Part shown: positions 8,696 to 17,047 of the stretch, piece after piece
How positions within the stretch are numbered: position 1 is the first letter of the stretch
How the letters are laid out: each line of letters opens with the position of its first letter
Source of the DNA: Bacteroidaceae bacterium
GTDB lineage: Bacteria; Bacteroidota; Bacteroidia; Bacteroidales; Barnesiellaceae_A
Assembly: GCA_017481745.1 (NCBI GenBank)
Contig: JAFUOV010000017.1
Location: 1 to 64,000 of the forward strand
DNA length: 64,000 bases
Direction: 5' to 3'
The notes under the pieces: generated by a model
Told to the model about the DNA's origin: nothing
Database searches by the model: none
The model's input: only the letters and a program-made list of their open reading frames with translations
Program-made: the position numbers and the translations under genes

Positions 8696-9433
8696 TTATA
8701 TCTCGCTTTCCGGCTCTTTGATGGTCTCTTGGCAGTTGTTGCCGGCAGCACCCGATGCCTCGTATCGCTCTTCAATGATGCGCCAATCTATGATATTCCA
8801 TAATGCATCGAGATGCTCCGAGCGGCGGTTTTGATAGTCGAGATAATAGGCGTGCTCCCACACGTCTATGCCTAGCAATGGTATTAGTCCCTTGGTGATA
8901 GGATTGCCACCATTGGGCTCTTGTACGATGTAGAGTTTGCCCTCGTGGTCGGCAGCCAGCCATACCCACCCCGAGCCAAATAGTTCTGCGCCGTTTCGGT
9001 TAAATTCGCTTTTGAAGTTTTCAAAACTACCCCACTCGCTCAAGATAGCATCCTGCAACATCCCTTGTGGATAGTTGTCGGATTGTGGCGTAAATTGAGT
9101 GAAATAGAGGTTGTGATTGAGCAGTTGACCGGCGTTGTTGAAGATAACGTTGTCGAAAATCGAGCTGTCCGATTGTACAACAATTTGCAGAAGCGACATT
9201 TGTGCGTAAGGACTACCGCTAATAAGCCTGTTCAGGTTGTTGACATATCCATTCAGGTGCTTGCCATGATGCAACTCCAATGTTTGTGCACTTATTGTCG
9301 GCTCAAGAGCATCGGTCGAGTATGGTAAAGCTATCAATTCAAACGGTGGTGTGTCATTTAAATATTGAGGTTCTTGGCTTGCCGCCGACGTATATGTTAT
9401 AAAAGTGAGTAGTAAAAAACAGAATGTACACAT
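8696..9433 (-). CDS. Exported Fe/Mn superoxide dismutase
   Basis: A 245-residue superoxide dismutase, converting superoxide to oxygen and hydrogen peroxide. All four metal ligands can be placed: H55 in LELHHGKH, H107 in LLNHNLYF, and D190 and H194 in DVWEHAYY. Q103 takes the position of the outer-sphere glutamine of iron enzymes. Residues 1-17 form a hydrophobic leader ending TSA, absent from ordinary cytoplasmic SodB, so the enzyme is probably periplasmic or outer-membrane. The leader lacks any Lys or Arg before its hydrophobic core, which is unusual; no better in-frame start exists upstream before the stop codon near 9530. The C-terminal tail after about 215 is also extra. Confidence 0.9.
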   Translation of the reverse strand: MCTFCFLLLTFITYTSAASQEPQYLNDTPPFELIALPYSTDALEPTISAQTLELHHGKHLNGYVNNLNRLISGSPYAQMSLLQIVVQSDSSIFDNVIFNNAGQLLNHNLYFTQFTPQSDNYPQGMLQDAILSEWGSFENFKSEFNRNGAELFGSGWVWLAADHEGKLYIVQEPNGGNPITKGLIPLLGIDVWEHAYYLDYQNRRSEHLDALWNIIDWRIIEERYEASGAAGNNCQETIKEPESEI

Positions 9434-9811
9434 TATAGTATATATTATAGTAGTATTTATAACAACTCTATTGGTTTGTTGTTTGTCAATAGCAGATATT
9501 TTTATGAAAACACAGGTGCGTAAATATGTTTAATAACATATAATTGCCTGCTTGCAAAATTTGCAAATTTGAAAAATTGTGATACCTACAAATTTTCCAT
9601 TTTGGGAAACTTTTTCTTGTTTTTAAAATTTTATATATCACAAAATCAGGTGGTTATATTTTAAAATGGAAAACTTTGTATTTTTGATATGAAAAAAGTT
9701 TGAGTAAAAGTGTATAGGATTGAAATATTTTGCTTATACTTGCACTGCAATTTTGGAGAACACAAATCCCCTTTACAACATATTTTATTAACGATTTATA
9801 ATTTAGGAATA
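9434..9811. other. AT-rich divergent leader between SOD and nrdJ
   Basis: 378 bases without a gene. An 11-base perfect inverted repeat pairs TTTTCCATTTT (9593-9603) with AAAATGGAAAA (9663-9673). TATTTTTG at 9679-9686 fits the -7 consensus for nrdJ and would give a leader of about 120 bases; TATACTTG at 9735-9742 is a weaker alternative. I see no B12-box or NrdR-box pattern. Confidence 0.45.
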
Positions 9812-12388
9812 GTGGAACAGAAGACGTACACTTATGACGAGGCTTTTGCTGCGTCGCTCGAATACTTCAAAGGCGATGAACTTGCCGCCCGTGTTTGGGT
9901 TAACAAATATGCCTTGAAAGATTCGTTTGGTAATATCTATGAAAAAACTCCCGATGACATGCATTGGCGTTTGGCAAACGAAATAGCACGCATCGAGCAA
10001 AAGTATAACAACCCCATGTCGGCACAAGAATTGTTCGACCTTATGGCGCATTTCCGCTATATAGTTCCGCAAGGCAGCCCCATGACAGGTATTGGCAATA
10101 ACTTCCAGATAGGTTCTTTGTCAAACTGTTTTGTTGTAGGTCTTACCGGTGAGCCCGACTCTTATGGTGGTATCATTAAGATTGACGAAGAGCAAGTACA
10201 ATTGATGAAGCGCCGCGGCGGTGTGGGTCATGACCTTTCGCACATACGTCCCAAAGGCTCTCCTGTAAAGAACTCTGCTCTCACATCTACCGGTCTTGTT
10301 CCTTTCATGGAGCGCTTCTCCAACTCTACTCGTGAGGTTGCTCAAGACGGACGTCGTGGCGCATTGATGCTCACTGTGTCTATCAAGCACCCCGACTCTG
10401 AGGCCTTTATTGATGCCAAGATGACCGAAGGCAAGGTAACAGGTGCCAACGTATCGGTGAAAATTGATGATAAATTTATGGAGGCAGCCGTTTCGGGCGA
10501 GCCATACGTACAACAATACCCCATTGATGCCACCGATCCTACCGTTACCAAAGAGGTGAATGCTCGTGAGATATGGCGCAAAATTGTGCACAATGCATGG
10601 AAATCGGCAGAACCCGGTGTATTGTTCTGGGATACCATCACACGCGAGTCTGTACCCGATTGCTATGCCGACCTCGGCTTTAAAACTGTATCGACCAACC
10701 CTTGTGGCGAAATACCTTTGTGCCCCTACGATAGCTGTCGTTTGTTGGCTGTTAACCTCTATTCATATGTTGTAAATCCCTTCACTCCCCAAGCATACTT
10801 CGATTTCGACCTATTCAAGTCGCATATCGCCAAGGCTCAACGCATGATGGACGATATCATCGACCTCGAAATGGAAAAAATCGAGAAGATTATCGAAAAG
10901 ATTGCTGCCGACCCCGAGACCGACGAGGTGAAACACACCGAGTTGAACTTGTGGAATAAGATACGCACTCGCACATTGCAAGGTCGTCGTACCGGTGTAG
11001 GTACTACTGCCGAGGGCGATATGATAGCCTCGCTCGGATTGCGTTATGGTACTGAAGAGGCTACCGAAATGTCGGTAAATGTGCACCGCACATTGGCACT
11101 TGCTGCATACCGTTCGTCGGTAGAGTTGGCTCGTGAGCGTGGCGCTTTTGAAATTTTCGATGCTAAACGCGAACAAAACAATCCTTTCATCAATCGTATG
11201 CGTGAAGCAGATCCCGAGTTGTACGAGTTGATGCAAAAGTATGGTCGTCGCAATATTGCATGTCTTACCATTGCTCCTACCGGTACTACAAGCCTTATGA
11301 CTCAAACTACATCGGGTATAGAGCCGGTATTCCTCCCCGTCTACAAGCGCCGTCGTAAGGTAAACCCCAACGACCCCGATGTACATCCCGACTTCTGGGA
11401 CGAGAATGGCGATGCATTTGAGGAGTATATTGTATACCACCACAAGTTCCTCACTTGGATGAAAGCCAACGGATATGATGAGAACAAGAAATATACGCAA
11501 GAAGAGATTGACGAGCTTGTAGCCAAGTCGCCCTACTTCAAAGCTACATCGAACGATGTCGATTGGTTGCAAAAGGTGCGCATGCAAGGTCGTGTACAAA
11601 AGTGGGTCGACCACTCAATCAGCGTAACAATCAATCTTCCCAACGATGTGAGCGAAGAGCTTGTTAATGACCTCTACGTAGAGGCTTGGCGTTCGGGATG
11701 TAAAGGTTGTACCGTATATCGCGATGGCTCTCGCTCGGGTGTGCTCATTTCGGTAAGCAAGGAGAAAGAAGAAAAAGAAAAACGCAAAGCTGCCGAGGCT
11801 GCTGCTGCCGTTGCTGCTCCTATTGCCGAGCTGCCCGTTATCGCCCATAAGCGTCCTATCGAGTTGGAAGCCGATGTAGTGCGTTTCCAAAATAACAAAG
11901 AGAAATGGATTGCTTTTGTAGGATTGCTCGACGACAAACCATACGAAATCTTTACCGGTCTTGCCGACGATGAAGATGGTATTTTCTGCCCCAAAAACGT
12001 TACTAAGGGTAAGATTATCAAAGCTGTAGATGCCGATGGTAACAAACGCTATGACTTCCAATTTGTCAACAAACGTGGTTACAAAACTACAATCGAAGGC
12101 TTGTCAGACAAGTTCAATCCCGAGTATTGGAACTATGCCAAGCTCATCTCGGGTGTGTTGCGTTATGGCATGCCTATCGACCAAGTAATGAAGCTTGTAG
12201 GTAGTCTTGAGCTCGATAGCCAGACAATCAATACTTGGAAAAACGGTGTGGAACGTGCGTTGAAAAAATACCTGCCCAACGGTACTCAAGCCAGCGGACA
12301 AACTTGCCCCAACTGCAAGCAAGAGAGCCTTATCTATCAAGAAGGTTGTCTCATCTGCACCAACTGCGGTACTTCTCGTTGCGGATAA
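9812..12388 (+). CDS. nrdJ: Adenosylcobalamin-dependent (class II) ribonucleotide reductase
   Basis: An 858-residue class II reductase that makes deoxynucleotides using adenosylcobalamin and needs no oxygen. I chose the GTG at 9812 (MEQKTYTYDEAF), because residues encoded from the ATG at 9710 do not look like family sequence. The N-terminal substrate cysteine region (GSLSNCFVVG), the catalytic-loop motif NPCGEIPL near residue 290, and the (A/P)TGT phosphate-binding segment near 490 are present. A Lys/Ala-rich linker near 650 precedes a C-terminal domain with two Cys pairs (CPNC and CTNC plus CG at the end), a zinc-ribbon type tail for disulfide exchange. It is transcribed alone with its own terminator. 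Confidence 0.95.
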   Translation: MEQKTYTYDEAFAASLEYFKGDELAARVWVNKYALKDSFGNIYEKTPDDMHWRLANEIARIEQKYNNPMSAQELFDLMAHFRYIVPQGSPMTGIGNNFQIGSLSNCFVVGLTGEPDSYGGIIKIDEEQVQLMKRRGGVGHDLSHIRPKGSPVKNSALTSTGLVPFMERFSNSTREVAQDGRRGALMLTVSIKHPDSEAFIDAKMTEGKVTGANVSVKIDDKFMEAAVSGEPYVQQYPIDATDPTVTKEVNAREIWRKIVHNAWKSAEPGVLFWDTITRESVPDCYADLGFKTVSTNPCGEIPLCPYDSCRLLAVNLYSYVVNPFTPQAYFDFDLFKSHIAKAQRMMDDIIDLEMEKIEKIIEKIAADPETDEVKHTELNLWNKIRTRTLQGRRTGVGTTAEGDMIASLGLRYGTEEATEMSVNVHRTLALAAYRSSVELARERGAFEIFDAKREQNNPFINRMREADPELYELMQKYGRRNIACLTIAPTGTTSLMTQTTSGIEPVFLPVYKRRRKVNPNDPDVHPDFWDENGDAFEEYIVYHHKFLTWMKANGYDENKKYTQEEIDELVAKSPYFKATSNDVDWLQKVRMQGRVQKWVDHSISVTINLPNDVSEELVNDLYVEAWRSGCKGCTVYRDGSRSGVLISVSKEKEEKEKRKAAEAAAAVAAPIAELPVIAHKRPIELEADVVRFQNNKEKWIAFVGLLDDKPYEIFTGLADDEDGIFCPKNVTKGKIIKAVDADGNKRYDFQFVNKRGYKTTIEGLSDKFNPEYWNYAKLISGVLRYGMPIDQVMKLVGSLELDSQTINTWKNGVERALKKYLPNGTQASGQTCPNCKQESLIYQEGCLICTNCGTSRCG

Positions 12389-12417
12389 TAATCGATCAAT
12401 TAAATAGTTTATAGTGA

Positions 12418-12454
12418 AAGCCGGTCGTGCTCAACAAGTACGACCGGCTTTTTT
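12418..12454 (+). terminator. nrdJ terminator
   Basis: An 11-bp perfect stem (12418-12428 with 12440-12450) carries an 11-base loop and is followed by a T-run. It starts 30 bases after the nrdJ stop codon. Confidence 0.9.
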
Positions 12455-12500
12455 ATGCTGCAAGGAGGTGTTGACCCTACCCTTTGTCCGCTAAACGCCA

Positions 12501-12534
12501 ACGCGCGATAACAAGCATTGTTGTTATCGCGCGT
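12501..12534. terminator. GC-rich hairpin after the rng gene
   Basis: A 14-bp perfect stem (12501-12514 with 12521-12534) has a 6-base loop. It lies 27 bases downstream of the rng stop on the minus strand. T-runs are weak, so it may act as a 3' barrier rather than a classical terminator. Confidence 0.65.
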
Positions 12535-12560
12535 GCGTACTTTTCAAGAAGTGATATTGT

Positions 12561-14141
12561 CTATTGCTTGATATCAACCTCTTCTTTCATGTCAAGTTCA
12601 TTACGGTCGCTGTCGAAGAAACGATATTCGAGCAGAGCGAGCGATTGGTCGGGGATAATCTTGAAGCGGAACGAATATTTGCATTTCCATTTCCATTTCA
12701 ATGAAAACAATCCACCTTTGTCAAGATAGGCTGCTACATAAGGATGCACGTGTAGCTTGAAGTTGGTTTTCTTGAGTTTGTGTACCATGTATGCTACTTT
12801 ATCCTCAAGACGGTCGGTAAAGAGCAATGAAGGTTGAATGATGCCATTGCCATGACAAGTGGGGCACTCTTCGCTGGTAGTGATGTCGAGAGCCGGTCTT
12901 ACACGTTGGCGGGTGATTTGCATCAGTCCAAACTTGGTGAGAGGCAGAATGTTATGACGGGCGCGGTCGGTCGCCATCAGTTCGCGCATACGGTCGTATA
13001 GGCGTTGTCGGTTTTCTGCTTCGTTCATGTCTATGAAGTCGATGACAATAATGCCACCCATATCGCGCAGACGTAGTTGTCGGGCTATCTCCTCGGCAGC
13101 ATTAAGGTTCACTTCAATAGCATTACTTTCTTGGTTAGTGGCATTTTTTGAGCGGTTACCACTGTTCACGTCTATTACGTGCAGGGCTTCGGTGTGCTCA
13201 ATGATGATGTATGCTCCGCTTTTGAAAGAGACGGTCTTGCCAAAAGACGATTTTACCTGTTTGGTCAATCCGAAGTTGTCGAAGATAGGCAACTCGCCGT
13301 CATAAAGTTTTACGATACCTTCCAACTCGGGAGCAATAATGCTTACGTAGTTGTGTATTTGCTGATAGGCAGCTCGGTCGTTTACATATATATTCTCGAA
13401 CGACGGGCTGAATATGTCGCGCAACATACCAACTGCACGGCTGGTCTCTTCGTATATCAAAGCCGGTGCTTTCTCTTTTTTGCGAGCGCACTCAATGCTC
13501 TCTTCCCAGCTCTTTACGAGCGACTTCATCTCGTTGTTAAGCTCGGCTACACGTTTGCCTTCGGCTACGGTGCGCACGATGACTCCGAAGTTCTTGGGTT
13601 TGATGCTTTGGATGAGTTGTCGCAATCGAGCGCGTTCTTCGCTCGATTTGATTTTTTGTGATACAGATACTTTGTCGGCAAAGGGTATGAGTACCAAGAA
13701 ACGTCCCGCAAACGATATCTCGGCTGTGAGTCGAGGGCCTTTGGTGGAGATGGGCTCTTTGGTAATCTGTACAAGAATTTCTTGTCCTACCGACAGTGCA
13801 TCTGCAATGGTGCTCTCTTTTTCGAGAGGTTTCTGCATGGTAAACTTCGATAGAGGAATATTCTTCTTTCCCTCGCCACGTTGTGTCTTGGTATAGACGG
13901 CAGAGGTGGTAAAGTATGGTCCTAAATCGAGGTAGTGCAGGAATGCATCCTTTTCGTAACCTACGTCGACAAATGCTGCATTCAGACCCGGCATCAACTT
14001 TTTGACACGACCCAAATATATGTTGCCTACGGCATACGATATATTATGAGGCTCCTTTTGCAACTCTACGAGGCGTTTGTCCTCAAGCAGTGCAATAGAA
14101 ACTTCTTTGGGTTGTACGTCAACTACGAGTTCCGATGACAT
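12561..14141 (-). CDS. rng: Ribonuclease G (RNase E/G family)
   Basis: A 526-residue endoribonuclease of the RNase E/G family, which cuts single-stranded AU-rich RNA and matures 16S rRNA 5' ends. An S1 RNA-binding domain is at residues about 37-130 (GNIYLGRVKKLMPGLNAAFVDVG). The catalytic magnesium site is in MGGIIVIDFIDM near 320-335, with the matching acidic partner further on. The zinc-link motif CPTCHGNG near 425 organises the dimer of dimers. Length and absence of a long C-terminal scaffold fit RNase G rather than RNase E. The upstream terminator at 14216-14260 separates it from the HU block. Confidence 0.95.
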   Translation of the reverse strand: MSSELVVDVQPKEVSIALLEDKRLVELQKEPHNISYAVGNIYLGRVKKLMPGLNAAFVDVGYEKDAFLHYLDLGPYFTTSAVYTKTQRGEGKKNIPLSKFTMQKPLEKESTIADALSVGQEILVQITKEPISTKGPRLTAEISFAGRFLVLIPFADKVSVSQKIKSSEERARLRQLIQSIKPKNFGVIVRTVAEGKRVAELNNEMKSLVKSWEESIECARKKEKAPALIYEETSRAVGMLRDIFSPSFENIYVNDRAAYQQIHNYVSIIAPELEGIVKLYDGELPIFDNFGLTKQVKSSFGKTVSFKSGAYIIIEHTEALHVIDVNSGNRSKNATNQESNAIEVNLNAAEEIARQLRLRDMGGIIVIDFIDMNEAENRQRLYDRMRELMATDRARHNILPLTKFGLMQITRQRVRPALDITTSEECPTCHGNGIIQPSLLFTDRLEDKVAYMVHKLKKTNFKLHVHPYVAAYLDKGGLFSLKWKWKCKYSFRFKIIPDQSLALLEYRFFDSDRNELDMKEEVDIKQ

Positions 14142-14215
14142 AATTTGTATATGGGGTTACTTTGTTAGAGGCATTGTGATAGGCTTGCCTCTATTGAGCC
14201 TTTTAATAAATCAAG

Positions 14216-14260
14216 AAAAGAACAAACTTATGACGAAACAATCAATAAGTTTGTTCTTTT
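14216..14260 (-). terminator. Terminator of the HU and bS22-like transcript
   Basis: A 16-bp perfect stem (14216-14231 with 14245-14260) has a 13-base loop. Read on the minus strand it ends in TTTT followed by CTTG, 50 bases after the small gene's stop codon. Confidence 0.8.
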
Positions 14261-14310
14261 TCGACGATTGCATTTGAAAGTTTGTCAATCAAAAGAATAG
14301 AATTACTCTA

Positions 14311-14400
14311 TTATTTCTTCTTATGACGATTCTTTCTCAGTCTTTTTTTGCGTTTGTGAGTGGCCATTTTATGACCTTTTCTTTTCTTACCGTTAGGCAT
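14311..14400 (-). CDS. 29-residue basic COX24/AURKAIP1 (bS22/mS38-like) protein
   Basis: A tiny gene, far below usual ORF cut-offs, encoding 29 residues of which more than half are Lys or Arg. It opens MPNGKKRKGHKMATHKRKK and ends RHKKK. The RKKR-L-RKNRHKK pattern is that of the COX24/AURKAIP1 domain (mitochondrial mS38, mycobacterial bS22), which coats rRNA in the small subunit. Related proteins of this length are conserved in Bacteroidota. It sits 35 bases downstream of the HU gene and before a strong terminator, so the two are probably cotranscribed. The family assignment is from memory of the pattern; the open frame itself is certain. Confidence 0.8.
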   Translation of the reverse strand: MPNGKKRKGHKMATHKRKKRLRKNRHKKK

Positions 14401-14435
14401 AGCTTTATGTATTAAAAGTTAAATATTTCCACTTA

Positions 14436-14708
14436 TTATTTTACCTCGTTCATGAAAGTTTTGGCGGGTTTGAACGCGGGAATATTGTGTGCGGGTATGA
14501 TGATAGTAGTCTTTTTAGATATGTTGCGAGCTGTTTTTTGAGCGCGTTGCTTAACGATGAAGCTACCAAAACCTCTTAGATATACGTTCTCGCCTTTGCC
14601 CAAAGAGTCTTTTACTGTCTCCATGAATTTCTCTACTGTCTCGAGAACCACTACTTTTTCAATACCTGTACTTTTCGAAATTTCGTTTACGATGTCAGCT
14701 TTTGTCAT
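14436..14708 (-). CDS. HU-family DNA-binding protein
   Basis: A 90-residue histone-like protein. Helical N-terminal dimer region (MTKADIVNEISKSTGI...), the turn GENVYLRGFGSF near 39-50, the flexible DNA-binding arm about 51-75 and the signature proline context IPAHNIPAFKPAK are all in place. It bends and compacts DNA as a dimer. A perfect promoter lies 53 bases upstream, and it leads a two-gene transcript with the bS22-like peptide. Confidence 0.95.
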   Translation of the reverse strand: MTKADIVNEISKSTGIEKVVVLETVEKFMETVKDSLGKGENVYLRGFGSFIVKQRAQKTARNISKKTTIIIPAHNIPAFKPAKTFMNEVK

Positions 14709-14760
14709 TGTTGTACGTTTTACGATTATATTAATATGTTTTTTCTAAATTTTTGAATTG

Positions 14761-14791
14761 CAAAGATATAGCTTTTTTATTGTATTTCAAA
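14761..14791 (-). promoter_or_regulatory. Perfect Bacteroidota promoter of the HU gene
   Basis: Minus strand TTTG (14788-14791), 19-base spacer and TATCTTTG (14761-14768): exact match to both consensus boxes. Confidence 0.8.
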
Positions 14792-14909
14792 AGCATAACT
14801 CCAAAAAAAACAATTTTGTCGTGTCGTTATTGAAGTTCATCCGCAAAACGGTTGCAAATATCGTGATTTTTTTCGATTTAAACTATACTTTAAGCCTATT
14901 TTTAGACAT

Positions 14910-16313
14910 TTATTTTGGTATTTTTTCGCAATAATAGTTGTATAGGTTTATAACCTCTCGCACGTAGGCGGTTGTTTGTCGTCCGTGTAGGTAGCCAAAT
15001 CGACATACCTCGTCGTTGTAATACTCGGGATTGGTCTTCATCAGTATGGCTTCTTCTACGCCACCATACCACGTCTGGGTGTCTTTGCCATATTTCTCGG
15101 CGAGGGCAATGGCATCAAACACGTGCCCTACTCCGCAGTTGTATGCTGCAAGAATAAATTTCATTCTTTCGTCATTGTCTTTGATACGTTGCATACTGTT
15201 CTCGACCGATTTTAACGATTTTACGGCTGCTCGTACATTGGGCTCGGGTATGGCTATGCTATCCAATCCCAGCCCGAATGCTGCTGCTGTGGCGGGCATC
15301 AGTTGCATAATGCCTTTGGCTCCTGCCCACGATACTACCGTCGGGTCAAAGCGCGATTCGTGATAGGCTATAGATGCCAATAGGCGCCAATCCCATCCTA
15401 TTTGTGCTGCCTCTCGTTTGAATATCTCGTCATACTCCGATATGCGCCCTTCTGCTACCGACAAAATCGACGAGTTGGCATATTGCTTGCTCGACTCGAA
15501 GTAGCGTTTCGATATGGCTCTTATCTCGTCGGTCTCGCTGTTGTTGGCAGCCCACTCGTCTATGGCTTGTGCCAATTGTGGCGAGTCGTTGCGAACAGCC
15601 CATTGCGAGCGTTGTGGAAAGCTGACTGCCAAGAATATGTTTATATTATTATAATATGTACGATTGAGGCGCGCCAATGTTTCGTCGGCAAGTGTATAGG
15701 CTATCTCGCCTTTCGATACCATTTCTATAAGGTCTTCGGTAACTATGGTGTCGCGGTCGATACAGTGTATATTGATTCCTCCTCCCAATTCGCTGTTCAG
15801 ATTGTTTATCCGCTCTTCATACTTTGTGCCTCGTTCTACATACACATCTTTCCCTACCAGCTCTACTACATCGGTTATCGGATTTTGAGCCGATTGTACC
15901 AGTACTTGTGCATTTATTCGTTCCGGTCCGCAGTGTCGCAGTTGGGTTTTGGTATCGCCGGTTATGGGTATGTCGTAGGCGATGAGGTCGCCCTCGTTGT
16001 CGTGTAGCATTTGTGTGAGCTGTAATATGTTGTGTGCAACAATCACTCTCAGCTCTACCCCCAAGTCGTCTGCCAATCGTTTTGCCAATTCATATTCATA
16101 TCCGCGCTCCTCGCCTTTGTAGAGGAAGTATGAGGTCGAACTCGACAAGGTGAGTACGCGTAGCTCTCCCCTCGCCTTTATCGAGTCGAGGTCATAGGCA
16201 TCTGTTGCGTTACTACCATTCTTTCCGCTATGCGATTGGCATCCTGCCACGCATATCATTGCGATGAAAAGAATTAGTATTGTGGATAGTTTTATGTGTA
16301 GCTTATATGGCAT
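14910..16313 (-). CDS. MltF-type membrane-bound lytic transglycosylase
   Basis: A 467-residue lipoprotein. The lipobox VAGC places the lipidated cysteine at residue 25. Residues about 48-275 form a solute-binding-protein family 3 domain (GELRVLTLSSSTSY, YEYELAKRLADDLG). The C-terminal SLT domain holds the catalytic glutamate in YHESRF (near 315) and the family motifs GAKGIMQLMP and AAYNCGVGHV. This two-domain layout is that of MltF, which cleaves the glycan chain of peptidoglycan to 1,6-anhydro products while the sensor-like domain modulates it. It seems to be a single-gene unit downstream of the udk operon terminator. Confidence 0.93.
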   Translation of the reverse strand: MPYKLHIKLSTILILFIAMICVAGCQSHSGKNGSNATDAYDLDSIKARGELRVLTLSSSTSYFLYKGEERGYEYELAKRLADDLGVELRVIVAHNILQLTQMLHDNEGDLIAYDIPITGDTKTQLRHCGPERINAQVLVQSAQNPITDVVELVGKDVYVERGTKYEERINNLNSELGGGINIHCIDRDTIVTEDLIEMVSKGEIAYTLADETLARLNRTYYNNINIFLAVSFPQRSQWAVRNDSPQLAQAIDEWAANNSETDEIRAISKRYFESSKQYANSSILSVAEGRISEYDEIFKREAAQIGWDWRLLASIAYHESRFDPTVVSWAGAKGIMQLMPATAAAFGLGLDSIAIPEPNVRAAVKSLKSVENSMQRIKDNDERMKFILAAYNCGVGHVFDAIALAEKYGKDTQTWYGGVEEAILMKTNPEYYNDEVCRFGYLHGRQTTAYVREVINLYNYYCEKIPK

Positions 16314-16337
16314 AGATTTGTGGTTTTATTAACAAAA

Positions 16338-16375
16338 AAGAGGAATGGCAAAACATCGTTTTGCATCCCTCTTAG
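16338..16375 (-). terminator. Terminator of the recQ-lepA-purM-udk operon
   Basis: An imperfect hairpin: AAGAGG pairs with CCCTCTT, and GCAAAAC with GTTTTGC, around a short loop. On the minus strand it is followed by TTTTTTG. It lies about 35 bases after the udk stop. Confidence 0.75.
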
Positions 16376-16407
16376 CTCATTATAATCTCTTTGTGAATAT
16401 CCTGTGC

Positions 16408-17019
16408 TTATCGGTTGAGCTTGTGCGAAATGTAGTCTTTCATCATGTCAATAGCTACCTGGTTGTGTCCACCTTGAGGGATAATAAGGTCGGCAAAACG
16501 CTTGGTAGGCTCAATGTGCTGCAAGTGCATGGGGCGCAACACGCGCTCGTAACGCTCGAGCACCATATCGACAGTACGTCCACGCTCTATGATGTCGCGA
16601 TTGATAACACGAATGAGGCGTTCATCGCTGTCGGCATCGACAAATATCTTCATGTCGAGCATGTCGCGCAATGCCGGGTCGCACAAGATGAGTATACCCT
16701 CAACGATGATAATGTCGCGAGGCTCAACGTGTATGGTTTCGGGCTGGCGGGTACAGGTGATATATGAATATGTGGGCTGTTCTATTGCTTTGCCCGCTTT
16801 GAGCTCTTTTAATTGCTTAACGAGCAATTCCCACTCAATAGCCGCAGGTTCGTCAAAATTGAGTTTAAGACGCTCTTCGAGAGGTAGATGGCTACTATCT
16901 TTGTAATACGAGTCTTGTGGTATCACAGCAACCTCGCCGTCGCAGAAACTCTCTACAATTTTGCGTACTACGGTTGTTTTTCCCGAGCCGGTTCCTCCGG
17001 CTATACCGATAACCAACAT
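16408..17019 (-). CDS. udk: Uridine kinase
   Basis: A 203-residue nucleoside kinase that phosphorylates uridine and cytidine to the monophosphates. P-loop GGTGSGKTT at residues 8-16; IPQDSYYKD near 34-42 and the FDEPAAIEW substrate segment near 55-63 are family signatures. RDIIIVEGILIL (about 103-114) is the second conserved strand. Length is normal. It is the last gene of the operon, 28 bases after purM, and contributes pyrimidine salvage beside purine synthesis. Confidence 0.95.
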   Translation of the reverse strand: MLVIGIAGGTGSGKTTVVRKIVESFCDGEVAVIPQDSYYKDSSHLPLEERLKLNFDEPAAIEWELLVKQLKELKAGKAIEQPTYSYITCTRQPETIHVEPRDIIIVEGILILCDPALRDMLDMKIFVDADSDERLIRVINRDIIERGRTVDMVLERYERVLRPMHLQHIEPTKRFADLIIPQGGHNQVAIDMMKDYISHKLNR

Positions 17020-17047
17020 AATGCGATGAGTTTAATTTTTTATTCTT

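Noticed and set aside
9434..9811. Cobalamin riboswitch upstream of the B12-dependent reductase
   Set aside because: No B12-box or matching helices; the leader is AT-rich with a simple inverted repeat only.
9710..9811. N-terminal extension of the reductase from ATG 9710
   Set aside because: The extra 34 residues (many Cys, Leu, His) do not look like the family, and the region overlaps promoter-like sequence. GTG 9812 gives a normal N-terminus.
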